Positions 8,063 through 14,901 of a stretch of 64,000 bases of DNA are shown piece by piece (position 1 is the first letter of the stretch; each line of letters starts with the position of its first letter). Source of the DNA: PALSA-1004 sp041483135 (GTDB lineage Bacteria; Pseudomonadota; Gammaproteobacteria; Burkholderiales; SG8-41). A program made the translations under genes and the position numbers. The notes under the pieces were generated by a model. It saw nothing but the letters and a program-made list of their open reading frames with translations. It searched no databases and was not told the DNA's origin. The stretch spans positions 57,182-121,181 of the forward strand of contig JBGPFE010000009.1 of assembly GCA_041483135.1 (NCBI GenBank), written 5' to 3'.

Positions 8063-9376
8063 TTACGTCTTGACCGGCGTGCCGCGCTCGAAGCGCTCCG
8101 CGGGAAAATACTTCGCGAGCCGGTCGTCCGCGGTGCGCGCGTGCGCTTCCATGCCTTCGAGCCGCGAGATCCGGGCGGTGACCTGCGCGATCTGTCTGTT
8201 CGCCTCGCGCGACATGCGCTGCCACGTCACGGTCTTCAGGAATTTGTGCACCGACAGCCCGCCCGAATAACGCGCGGCGCCTTTGGTCGGCAGAATGTGA
8301 TTCGGGCCGGACGTCTTGTCGCCGAACGCGACGGTCGTCTCCTCGCCGAGAAAGAGCGAGCCGTAGCACGTCAAATGCGCAAGCCACCAGTCGGGATCGC
8401 GCGCGTGCACTTCGAGATGTTCCGGCGCGTAGCGGTCCGAGGTCTCGACGATCTCCTCCCGGTTGCCGCACAGCACGACCTCGCCGTAGTCGCGCCATGC
8501 CGCGCCCGCCGCGTCGCGCGCGGTTGCAGGCAGCTTCACGATCAGCTCGGACACGCGATTCATGACCTTTTCAGCGAGCGTCCTGGACGTCGTCATCAGC
8601 CACGCCGGGGACTCGTGGCCGTGCTCGGCCTGCCCGACGAGATCCGCCGCGACAATCCCGGAATCGGCCGCTTCGTCCGCGATGATCGCGATTTCGGACG
8701 GCCCCGCAATGACGTCGATGCCGACCTTGCCGAAAAGCATGCGTTTTGCCTCCGCGACAAACTTGTTCCCGGGCCCGACGATGATGTCGGCGGGCTTGCC
8801 GGTGAAGAGCCCGTATGCCATCGCGGCGATCGCCTGCACGCCGCCGAGCGTCATGATGACGTCGGCGCCCGCGACTTTCATCGCGTAGAGCACGTGCGGA
8901 TGGACGCCCTGGCCCTGGTACGGCGTCGAGCACGCGATCACCACAGGCACCCCGGCCGCCTTGGCGGTTGCGATACTCATGTAGGCCGATGCAATGTGTG
9001 CGTAGCGTCCGGTCGGCACGTAGCAGCCCGCGACGTTGACCGGGATCAGGCGCTGGCCCGCGGTGACGCCCGGATGGACTTCCACGGAAAATTCGCGGAT
9101 CGAATCGCGCTGCGCGAGCGCGAACTTGCGCACCCGCTCCGTCGCAAATTCGATGTCGCGCTTGATCGCCTCCGGGATATCGCGCGCGCGCCGCTCGATC
9201 TCCTCGCGGCTGACGACGATCTCGCCGTCCCACCGGTCGAGTTTGCGCGCGTATTCGCGCACCGCCTCTTCGCCCCGCGCTGCGATCTGCGCGAGCATTT
9301 CCGCCACGACGAGCCGCGCGCTTCCGGTCTCGCTCTCGGGCGTCTTGGTCGCGCGCTTCAGGAATTCGATGGACAC
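8063..9376 (-). CDS. Histidinol dehydrogenase-family NAD-dependent dehydrogenase (HpsN-like)
   Basis: A 437-residue HisD-fold protein. The zinc ligands of HisD are retained: Q249 and H252 (QAEHG), D353 (GDKTSGPNH) and H412 (EGMEAHA). The catalytic Glu-His pair is present at 319-320 (YAPEHLEVHA). It is not in a his operon but heads a sulfonate-type transporter operon with an SDR, as in sulfopropanediol 3-dehydrogenase HpsN, which oxidises (R)-2,3-dihydroxypropanesulfonate to sulfolactate. I propose it oxidises a small diol taken up by the transporter. Whether that diol is a sulfonate needs assay or phylogeny; biosynthetic histidinol dehydrogenase is less likely from context. Confidence 0.75.
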   Translation of the reverse strand: MSIEFLKRATKTPESETGSARLVVAEMLAQIAARGEEAVREYARKLDRWDGEIVVSREEIERRARDIPEAIKRDIEFATERVRKFALAQRDSIREFSVEVHPGVTAGQRLIPVNVAGCYVPTGRYAHIASAYMSIATAKAAGVPVVIACSTPYQGQGVHPHVLYAMKVAGADVIMTLGGVQAIAAMAYGLFTGKPADIIVGPGNKFVAEAKRMLFGKVGIDVIAGPSEIAIIADEAADSGIVAADLVGQAEHGHESPAWLMTTSRTLAEKVMNRVSELIVKLPATARDAAGAAWRDYGEVVLCGNREEIVETSDRYAPEHLEVHARDPDWWLAHLTCYGSLFLGEETTVAFGDKTSGPNHILPTKGAARYSGGLSVHKFLKTVTWQRMSREANRQIAQVTARISRLEGMEAHARTADDRLAKYFPAERFERGTPVKT

Positions 9377-9510
9377 GACTCACCCTTGTCAAAGACGTGG
9401 CCGGCCGCCCGGAAGCCGGGCGCCGCAAGTGAGTCAGAGAATGGGGCAAACCGCGGCGAAAATCAACACGCCGCCTGCGTTCCGAGCGAGGCCGGTAGAA
9501 TCCTTGCGCC

Positions 9511-9625
9511 GTTCACCGCTCGCGCCACGCATCATGCACGGTCTTTGGGATCGGAGACAGCAGGTATTCGATCACCGAGCGGTTGCCGAAATGGATCTCG
9601 GCTGCGACCTGCATGCCGGAGGTCA
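9511..9625 (-). pseudogene. Detached hlyD 3'-end copy 1
   Basis: About 115 bp closely match the last codons of the complete hlyD at 12318. The translation is MTSGMQVAAEIHFGNRSVIE followed by YLLSPIPKTVHDAWRER and a stop, differing from the true HlyD tail at only a few residues. The frame is intact and its ATG overlaps the stop of the AbrB relic by ATGA, imitating the PIN/hlyD junction at 13688. No upstream hlyD sequence is present. Confidence 0.75.
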
Positions 9626-9818
9626 TTTCTTTGCGTTATCCATCCACTCATGCATTTCACGATTTTCCTTTGCTGCTTCCCTGCGCCGCTCTCGGATAAA
9701 CTCATCAACTAAAGATTTTTTCGTTCTGATACGCCTACGCACGAGCTGTTGCAAGCGCTTCAACATGCTCCTGCGAGTTAACATAGAGACGGTCATTGGA
9801 AGCGAGAATCAGATCAAG
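9623..9818 (-). pseudogene. Relic of an AbrB/VapB-type antitoxin
   Basis: The minus strand contains LDLILASNDRLYVNSQEHVE, typical of the second half of an AbrB-fold antitoxin. After a frame change it reads RRIRTKKSLVDEFIRERRRE. The latter aligns with IRRKRGKSLVDEFLAERRAE in the intact AbrB protein at 14065. The N-terminal DNA-binding half is missing. It directly precedes hlyD copy 1, so it is the decayed counterpart of the AbrB-PIN-hlyD arrangement, with the PIN gene and hlyD body deleted. From 9819 to 9993 I see no gene; 9377-9510 holds only the leader of the dehydrogenase operon. Confidence 0.65.
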
Positions 9819-9993
9819 TTTGGAGAGAACGGATTTTAGATCAAATTGCTCCGCTTGCGTGGCGCAAACTAGACTGCTACCGCTCTGCACGATGGCTGTG
9901 GGACACCGGGCAGACTCAAGCGATGACGGAGCAGTATGGTTATGCTCTCTGCCCCAAACTGCTAGAATGCGGCGAATCCGAACTCAGCGGTGC

Positions 9994-10176
9994 ATGTTTA
10001 TGAAAACCTGCACCGCAGCGATCGAGCGCTGTCCGGATACCGGACTCTACGTCGGCTACATTCCCGGCTTTCCCGGCGCGCATTCGCAGGCCGCCACCCT
10101 GGATGAATTAGATGCTAATCTCAAAGAAGTCATCGAAATGTTGAGCCAGATCGAATCGCCGCGTATTGAATCTTAG
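9994..10176 (+). CDS. HicB-family antitoxin, short
   Basis: Sixty residues beginning MFMKTCTAAIERCPDTGLYV, then GYIPGFPGAHSQAATLDELD and a helical end. This is the partial RNase H-like fold of HicB (GxYVGYxPxxPGxHSQ, then the TLDEL helix). A second ATG two codons on (10000) is an equally good start. No HicA toxin gene is visible on either side, so it is orphaned or part of a decayed pair. It is followed 12 bp later by a truncated HigA-like gene on the same strand. Confidence 0.7.
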   Translation: MFMKTCTAAIERCPDTGLYVGYIPGFPGAHSQAATLDELDANLKEVIEMLSQIESPRIES

Positions 10177-10188
10177 CAGGACGATTTA

Positions 10189-10374
10189 ATGACAAAGAGC
10201 GAGCTCAAAACCACACCTTACGATTCGGCGGAGTATCTTAGCGACGAAAAGGATATCGCCGTCTATCTTAATGCGGCGCACGAAGGCAATGATCCGGCGC
10301 TCATCCGCCATGCATTGAGTGTCGTTGCGCGGGCGCCAGGATTGCGGCGAGCGTCCATGAAGGACGAAGGGTGA
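10189..10374 (+). CDS. HigA-like addiction-module antidote protein, truncated
   Basis: The product of 61 residues matches the N-terminal half of the roughly 100-residue antidote family that pairs with RelE/HigB toxins: TTPYDSAEYLSDEKDIAVYL, then EGNDPALIRHALSVVARAPG. The helix-turn-helix half that should follow the ARARG region is replaced by LRRASMKDEG and a stop. It is probably non-functional as a repressor. No toxin partner is visible. An AGGACG-type ribosome-binding site precedes the ATG. Confidence 0.55.
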   Translation: MTKSELKTTPYDSAEYLSDEKDIAVYLNAAHEGNDPALIRHALSVVARAPGLRRASMKDEG

Positions 10375-10403
10375 TTTTCAGCAAGAAGTCCCTTCCTCGC
10401 CGC

Positions 10404-10871
10404 TCAATTCTTTTTCCACAGCCTTGGATCGAAAGAAAACGGCTCCGGTCGCAATACTTTTATGCGACTGAAATAGGGATGCCGGGGATTCAGAAGATAG
10501 TTGAACTCGTCTGCGACCAGCGCCGATGGAACTTTGAGCACCGCATGTCGCGCCGCGGCGCACCAACGGCTACCCAAATCCATGGTGGCGTCAATCGGAG
10601 GAGAGGATTTCCAGTGCCGGGGAAGAGTGGCGGAATCGACAGTTTCCAGGATCATATCGTCCGGAACTGTGGCGCGCACCGATACCAACGCTATCGCGGC
10701 GTCCCTGCGGCCCAGATGGACAAGGTACTCCAGCGCCGCGAGAGACAGCGTCGCGGCCGTGTATACGATCGGATGGCCCTTGTGATGCCAACGGCCTGAG
10801 GCATCCAGACCGCCTGTCCCTGAAAATACTGCTTTTGCGTATCGCTCCTTGCAGATCCTGTAGACGATCAT
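10404..10871 (-). CDS. RES-domain toxin of a RES/Xre module
   Basis: A 155-residue protein beginning MIVYRICKERYAKAVFSGTG. It carries the RES-family hallmarks: an N-terminal arginine in the YRI motif, GRWHHKGHPIVYTAATLSLA, and a late serine/arginine region. Family members such as MbcT and ParT degrade NAD+ by phosphorolysis or transfer ADP-ribose. The ATG at 10871 overlaps the antitoxin stop by four bases (ATGA), which justifies this start and shows translational coupling. Length is normal, so the toxin looks intact. Confidence 0.85.
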   Translation of the reverse strand: MIVYRICKERYAKAVFSGTGGLDASGRWHHKGHPIVYTAATLSLAALEYLVHLGRRDAAIALVSVRATVPDDMILETVDSATLPRHWKSSPPIDATMDLGSRWCAAARHAVLKVPSALVADEFNYLLNPRHPYFSRIKVLRPEPFSFDPRLWKKN

Positions 10872-11308
10872 GCAACAAAGCCGTGCTCGATACGCTGCAG
10901 TTCTTCCTCCACCTCTCTCGTTCCTGCCTCGGTTTCGATCAGATCGAATGGCATCCGATCCCCCAGGCCCGCCTGATTCGCGGACAGCCACTCCAGTGCC
11001 TGGCTCCGGCTTTCCAAAACCTCCTCGGCCAGCGCCACGATTTTGGCCGTGCGGTAGAGGCGGTCGCTCACCGCTGGCTTCATACGCGGGGTGCTTCGAA
11101 GGCCCACTAGCCGATCGATGGTCCGCGCGCTGACACCAAGCGCGCGCGACAGTATGGTGTTCGGAAGCTTGGTATTTGCTTTGAATTTCACGAAGACCTG
11201 CGAGCGGAAGCCGCGCCTGATCTCCTCATCGAAGTCCAGCTCGCGCTCCACCTTCGTCCCGATCACCCGCTCACCACCCAACAGATCGATTACGAGTTGT
11301 TCGCTCAT
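10868..11308 (-). CDS. Xre/MbcA/ParS-type antitoxin (DUF2384)
   Basis: The 146-residue product has a central helical DNA-binding part (LSRALGVSARTIDRLVGLRS) and the C-terminal toxin-binding domain with LYRTAKIVALAEEVLESRSQ and ALEWL, diagnostic of DUF2384 antitoxins of RES toxins. It is the upstream gene of the pair and overlaps the toxin by 4 bp. A near-consensus promoter lies 35-63 bp upstream of the start. The module seems complete and autoregulated. Confidence 0.88.
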   Translation of the reverse strand: MSEQLVIDLLGGERVIGTKVERELDFDEEIRRGFRSQVFVKFKANTKLPNTILSRALGVSARTIDRLVGLRSTPRMKPAVSDRLYRTAKIVALAEEVLESRSQALEWLSANQAGLGDRMPFDLIETEAGTREVEEELQRIEHGFVA

Positions 11309-11342
11309 AGTGAACTCCGGACAGTGTCAGACATTTGTCGGT

Positions 11343-11371
11343 ATTATATACGTCATATGTCAGGGATGCAA
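11343..11371 (-). promoter_or_regulatory. Sigma-70 promoter of the RES/Xre module
   Basis: On the minus strand TTGCAT (-35, 11371-11366) and TATAAT (-10, 11348-11343) are separated by exactly 17 bp. Short TGTCA/TGACA half-sites surround it and could be the antitoxin operator. The -35 element abuts the stop codon of hlyD copy 2. Confidence 0.6.
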
Positions 11372-11372
11372 A

Positions 11373-11450
11373 TTACCTCTCCCTCCACGCCTCGTGCACG
11401 GTCTTCTGGATTGGCGAGAGCAAGTATTCGATCACCGAGCGGTTGCCGAG
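11373..11450 (-). pseudogene. Detached hlyD 3'-end copy 2
   Basis: About 78 bp encode LGNRSVIEYLLSPIQKTVHE followed by AWRER and a stop, identical in protein to the end of the complete HlyD. Upstream on the same frame (to about 11545) it is fused to a different open stretch, LRINLRFSTILAAILALAHG, then AAIAAVVAVDM. That stretch resembles the hydrophobic N-terminus of YgfX/CptA-like small membrane proteins; this resemblance is weak. No HlyD body is present. The rest of 11309-11637 holds only promoters. Confidence 0.75.
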
Positions 11451-11602
11451 CATGTCGACCGCCACAACGGCAGCGATTGCTGCGCCGTGCGCGAGCGCGA
11501 GGATCGCGGCCAGTATCGTCGAAAACCGCAGATTGATTCTCAGCGCCGACTATGCATTCGTAAAAGGACGTCCGGACACATTATAGCTATGGCGCGCGCA
11601 GC

Positions 11603-11641
11603 TTGATTCCCTGAATATGGCCATTTATAATACACAAATGG
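11603..11641 (+). promoter_or_regulatory. Promoter and operator of the Phd/PIN module
   Basis: TTGATT (11603-11608), a 17-bp spacer and a perfect TATAAT (11626-11631). The inverted repeat CCATTT-N9-AAATGG (11621-11626 and 11636-11641) covers the -10 box and the ATG at 11638, which is the expected position for autorepression by Phd. With the -10 box ending 7 bp before the ATG, the transcript is probably leaderless. Confidence 0.7.
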
Positions 11642-11883
11642 ACATTTCAGTTACCGACTTCAAACACCGCTGTCTTGAGATAATCCGCAAAGTGGAGAAA
11701 ACCGGCAAGCCTGTCACACTGACGCGCCGCGGCAAACCGGTTGCCCATCTGGAAGCGAGCTCGGTGCATGGAGTCGCCAACAAGGCGAAGCCGTGGGAGC
11801 GCCTGCGCGCGCTGGGCGGCCGCCTGCTTGCCGGGCCGGGCGAGTCAGTGCTGCGCGACGAGGACTTCGAGGCGCTGCGCTGA
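11638..11883 (+). CDS. Phd/YefM-family antitoxin
   Basis: The start is placed at 11638 rather than the in-frame ATG at 11617, because 11617 lies upstream of the -10 box. The product begins MDISVTDFKHRCLEIIRKVE, then KTGKPVTLTRRGKPVAHLEA, the conserved Phd N-terminal DNA-binding fold, with a short toxin-neutralising tail. At 81 residues it is of usual length. The stop codon overlaps the start region of the PIN toxin by four bases (CTGA), so the two are translationally coupled. Confidence 0.88.
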   Translation: MDISVTDFKHRCLEIIRKVEKTGKPVTLTRRGKPVAHLEASSVHGVANKAKPWERLRALGGRLLAGPGESVLRDEDFEALR

Positions 11884-12281
11884 AAGTACTGCTCGACACC
11901 CATGTCTGGGTATGGTGGCTGACGCCAAATTCGCCGCTGTCCGGCACGGAACGTTCTGCGCTCGACACGAGCGCCGCGCGCCAGGGACTCTTTCTTTCAG
12001 CCGTGAGCCTGTGGGAGGCTCAGGTGCTGCACGCCAAAAATCGGTTGAAACTACCGTTGCCGTTCGCCGACTGGCTCCGCCGGGCAGCCGACGAGCGCAT
12101 GATTTCAGTGGTGCCGCTCGATACGGACGTGATCCTTGCCCTCGATGCGCTGCCGGAAACTTTTCATGGCGATCCGGCTGACCGCTTGATTGTTGCTACG
12201 GCATGTGCACACAGTCTGCCGTTGGCCACTCACGATGCGGCAATTCGACGCAGCCGCACCGTTACGCTCTGGAAACCGTGA
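11880..12281 (+). CDS. PIN-domain toxin (VapC-like) paired with Phd
   Basis: A PIN ribonuclease of about 133 residues. It opens LKVLLDTHVWVWWLTPNSPL and carries the four acidic positions: Asp in LLDTHV, Glu in SLWEAQV, Asp in DPADRLIVATA and Asp in LATHDAAI. The first candidate start in frame at the junction is the CTG at 11880, which overlaps the antitoxin stop; no ATG, GTG or TTG is well placed. CTG initiation by translational coupling is therefore likely. It would cleave RNA unless bound by Phd. Confidence 0.85.
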   Translation: MKVLLDTHVWVWWLTPNSPLSGTERSALDTSAARQGLFLSAVSLWEAQVLHAKNRLKLPLPFADWLRRAADERMISVVPLDTDVILALDALPETFHGDPADRLIVATACAHSLPLATHDAAIRRSRTVTLWKP

Positions 12282-12317
12282 AGCCAAAGGCCGGCTGCTG
12301 ACAAACGACCACGCTGG

Positions 12318-13691
12318 TCAGCGCTCCCGCCACGCCTCGTGCACGGTCTTCTGGATCGGGGACAGCAGGTATTCGATCACCGAGCGGTTGCCGAGATGGA
12401 TCTCCGCCGCGACCTGCATGCCGGGGGTGAGCTTGTAGCGCAGGCCCTGCGCTTCGAGCTGCGATGAATTCAATGCCACGAGCGCGCGGTAGCTGAGGCT
12501 GGCTGGAGCATTCGCGCTGTCGGGCGGCGGCTTGCGGTCGCTGCTGGCATCCGCGTTCTTGTCGGTCGCGTCGTACGTGACATGACGCACCACTCCGTCG
12601 AGCATGCCGTACTTCTGGAACGGGTACGCTTCGAGCTTGATCTTGACCTTCTGGTCGACTTCGACGAAGCCGGAATCGATGTTGCTGACCCAGACTTCCG
12701 CAAGCAAAGGCTCGTTGTGCGGCACCAGCGTCAGCAGCACGGTACCGGGAGATACCACCGTGCCCTGCGTATGCGTGGCGAGGTCCTTGACGATTCCGGC
12801 CTGCGGCGCCTTCAGCTCCAGCAAACCATGCTTGTATGTATTCTTCGCAAGCTCCTGGTTTAGCTTGCTGTACTGCGACTCGGCGTCGATCCGTTCGTTG
12901 TGCAACTGCTGCTGATAGTTGGAAGTGATCTGCGCGATGCGCTTGCTCGACTGCGCGATGGTCGCCTTGAGCGACTCGACGTTCTGGGTCTGCGCCTGCA
13001 GTTCCTGCTCGGTTTCGATGCGGCTGCGCGTGCGGTCGAGCGCCATCAGCTTGCCCGCGAACCCTTCCTTGGCGAGCTGGTTCCAGCCTTTTTCCTGCTC
13101 CTGGTAGATCGGCAGCGTCTGCTTGAGCTTGCTCTGCACTTCGATCGCGCTATTGAGATCGTGCTGCACTTTCGAAAGCGCCGCGCGTTCGGTGTCGAGC
13201 GCGTCCTGGTACGCCTGGCGGTGAGACCGAAACTGCGCGTCGACCTGCGCGTAAAGCGCCACGTCATCGCCTGCTTTTTTGGCGAGCGACACACCCTTGA
13301 GTTCCGCATCGATACGGCGCAGCTGCAGCACCCTCAACTGATAGTCGTTGTCGAGCACTTTGCGGTCCGCCACCGAAATGCTGGTGTCCATGCGCATGAG
13401 CGCCTGGCCGGCGACGACCTCGTCGCCTTCCTTCACCAGGATCTCCTTCACGACGCCCGAGTCCGCCGGCTGCACAACCTTGAGAAAGCTCTGCGGCACG
13501 AGCTTGCCCTGCGCGACCGCGACGATATCGAGCCTGCCGAACGTGGCCCAGACCAGCAACACTGCGAACAATGCCAGCAGCGCGTACAGAATCAGCCGCG
13601 GCAACGGCGAAGGCGGCGCGTGCTGCGCCTGCAGGATCGCGGGCGCGAAATCGAGCGCGTCGGCAGACAACTGCCGGATCCGGTTGATCAT
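12318..13691 (-). CDS. T1SS membrane fusion protein, HlyD family
   Basis: A 457-residue periplasmic adaptor. A short cytoplasmic N-terminus is followed by a membrane segment (LILYALLALFAVLLVWATFG), a lipoyl-like half (VVKEILVKEGDEVVAGQALM), a long coiled-coil hairpin (about 120-290), the second lipoyl half and the beta-barrel (LTPGMQVAAEIHLGNRSVIE). It ends with the conserved tail YLLSPIQKTVHEAWRER. It would join the HlyB-type transporter to an outer-membrane TolC-like channel. The ATG at 13691 overlaps the stop of the PIN toxin gene by ATGA. That is very unusual for a secretion gene and ties its translation to a TA module. Confidence 0.92.
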   Translation of the reverse strand: MINRIRQLSADALDFAPAILQAQHAPPSPLPRLILYALLALFAVLLVWATFGRLDIVAVAQGKLVPQSFLKVVQPADSGVVKEILVKEGDEVVAGQALMRMDTSISVADRKVLDNDYQLRVLQLRRIDAELKGVSLAKKAGDDVALYAQVDAQFRSHRQAYQDALDTERAALSKVQHDLNSAIEVQSKLKQTLPIYQEQEKGWNQLAKEGFAGKLMALDRTRSRIETEQELQAQTQNVESLKATIAQSSKRIAQITSNYQQQLHNERIDAESQYSKLNQELAKNTYKHGLLELKAPQAGIVKDLATHTQGTVVSPGTVLLTLVPHNEPLLAEVWVSNIDSGFVEVDQKVKIKLEAYPFQKYGMLDGVVRHVTYDATDKNADASSDRKPPPDSANAPASLSYRALVALNSSQLEAQGLRYKLTPGMQVAAEIHLGNRSVIEYLLSPIQKTVHEAWRER

Positions 13692-14068
13692 CGAATCAGT
13701 TCCAGATTGAAACGTTTTTTCAGCTTTGACCAGGCCCTGTCCGCCGTCAGAATGCGTCCTTTCAGATATTTGCCGGTCGCCAGGCACACGCGGTCCCCAA
13801 GCGACAGGCCGGCGCCGCGAATTCGTTCAAGACAACCCGCCTCGAAGGCGAGATCGGAATCGAGATCGAGCAGCTTCAGGCGCATGGCAAGTATCGAATT
13901 CCGCAGGGCGATGGTGTCAATCTCCCTGCGCGCAGCAAACCCAATGACCTCGGCCAGATTCACGACGTTCATGTACGCCTGCTCGTCCATCGCGGCGGCG
14001 ACTCTATCCGCCCCGTCCTCGCGCAGGATCAGCGCGAGCAACGCGGACGCGTCGAGCACGAATATCAT
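13688..14068 (-). CDS. PIN-domain toxin (VapC-like) paired with AbrB antitoxin
   Basis: A 126-residue PIN protein. Asp6 in MIFVLDASALLALI, Glu in NVVNLAEVIGFAA, Asp in LSLGDRVCLATG and Asp in ILTADRAWSKLKK supply the acidic cluster. It overlaps the AbrB-type antitoxin upstream by 4 bp and hlyD downstream by 4 bp, both as ATGA. So AbrB, PIN and hlyD form one coupled unit inserted between the giant RTX gene block and hlyD. The PIN frame appears intact. Confidence 0.88.
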   Translation of the reverse strand: MIFVLDASALLALILREDGADRVAAAMDEQAYMNVVNLAEVIGFAARREIDTIALRNSILAMRLKLLDLDSDLAFEAGCLERIRGAGLSLGDRVCLATGKYLKGRILTADRAWSKLKKRFNLELIR

Positions 14069-14328
14069 CGCTTCGCGCGCTCCCGCCGCGTCTCGGCGCG
14101 GCGTTCAGCCAGAAACTCGTCAACCAGCGATTTGCCCCGCTTGCGCCTGATCGGCGCGCACAGAGTTTGCGCCCGCGCGATCGCCGCACGGTGCGTCATC
14201 AGCCTGACCGAATCCGGCTCCAGAATCAGCACCACGTCTTCCCCGGGATTGATCGCCAGCGACCGCCGATACTCGGCTGGAATCACCACCCGTCCATGCG
14301 GACCCATCTTGATGTGTACCCTCGGCAT
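14065..14328 (-). CDS. AbrB/VapB-type antitoxin
   Basis: An 87-residue protein starting at the ATG at 14328 (GGGAG upstream). It reads MPRVHIKMGPHGRVVIPAEY then RRSLAINPGEDVVLILEPDS, the swapped-hairpin AbrB fold with the GRVVIPxxxR motif. A basic C-terminal toxin-binding tail follows (RRKRGKSLVDEFLAERRAET). It pairs with the overlapping PIN toxin. A second, decayed copy of this protein is found at 9623-9818. Confidence 0.87.
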   Translation of the reverse strand: MPRVHIKMGPHGRVVIPAEYRRSLAINPGEDVVLILEPDSVRLMTHRAAIARAQTLCAPIRRKRGKSLVDEFLAERRAETRRERAKR

Positions 14329-14387
14329 CGTTGCGCTCCCGTGTTGATGTGTCAATTTTTTGTTATTAGGCCATAAATATAATAATC

Positions 14388-14431
14388 TGTCACTTATTTA
14401 TAATAATGACAAATTAGCGCATTCCTGTCAA
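14388..14431 (-). promoter_or_regulatory. Promoter/operator region of the AbrB/PIN/hlyD unit
   Basis: TTGACA (14431-14426) is followed after 17 bp by a weak -10 (CATTAT, 14408-14403). An interrupted palindrome TGTCA...TGACA (14388-14411) overlaps the -10 and is a plausible antitoxin operator. The stretch is far more AT-rich than its surroundings. Confidence 0.45.
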
Positions 14432-14478
14432 AAACGATGGGCGGACGCTGCGACGCGAAACCGCCCCCGCCGGCGATA

Positions 14479-14832
14479 TCAGTGCTTGCTGTCTTTTTTC
14501 GCCGGCTCTGCCTTGGCCGCACCTTGCGCCTTGAGCCCGGCGACTACCTGCCCCAGCTGCTGGTGCAGCGCGGCGAGCGTGTCGTAGCCGAGCGCAACGC
14601 GTACCGCGAGCTTGCCGGTCAGCGTCTCGGGAATTTTCCCGCCCGAGCGCGCGAGCTGCGACAGCGCCGCAAGCGCCGCCGGCTCGAGAAAACCGAAATC
14701 GACGAACACCATGCCCGGCGCGCCGTTGAGGCGCGTGAAGTTGGCGAGCACCGGCTGGTCGGAATTCCCGACCGGCGCGAGCCTGATGTTGAGGCCGACG
14801 GTTTTTTCCTGCTTTTCGTTCTGTTCTGCCAT
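14479..14832 (-). CDS. Conserved hypothetical protein, possibly DUF3467-like
   Basis: The start at 14832 gives 117 residues with GGAAGC upstream. The sequence includes NIRLAPVGNSDQPVLANFTR, VFVDFGFLEP and GYDTLAALHQQLGQVVAGLK, then a low-complexity AKAEPAKKDSKH tail. The layout (a beta pair with VDFG, then a helix) loosely recalls DUF3467 proteins, but the match is weak. It lies 70 bp after the giant RTX gene in the same direction and may belong to the secretion locus. I do not assign a function. Confidence 0.6.
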   Translation of the reverse strand: MAEQNEKQEKTVGLNIRLAPVGNSDQPVLANFTRLNGAPGMVFVDFGFLEPAALAALSQLARSGGKIPETLTGKLAVRVALGYDTLAALHQQLGQVVAGLKAQGAAKAEPAKKDSKH

Positions 14833-14866
14833 GTAGTTGCTTCCTTGATTAAGTACTCCGTTTTGC

Positions 14867-14895
14867 CCTTCACTCTTCACTCATTCACCCTTCAC
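14867..14895. repeat. Microrepeat array, TTCAC-type
   Basis: Four near-identical units ending in TTCAC (CCTTCAC, TCTTCAC, TCATTCAC, CCTTCAC) fill the spacer between the giant RTX gene and the next gene. Unlike several other sites in the window, no facing inverted array is obvious here. Confidence 0.6.
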
Positions 14896-14901
14896 GTCAC
14901 C

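Noticed and set aside
9840..9993. A HicA toxin gene upstream of HicB
   Set aside because: No HicA motif (glycine-rich start, conserved His) in any frame of this stretch.
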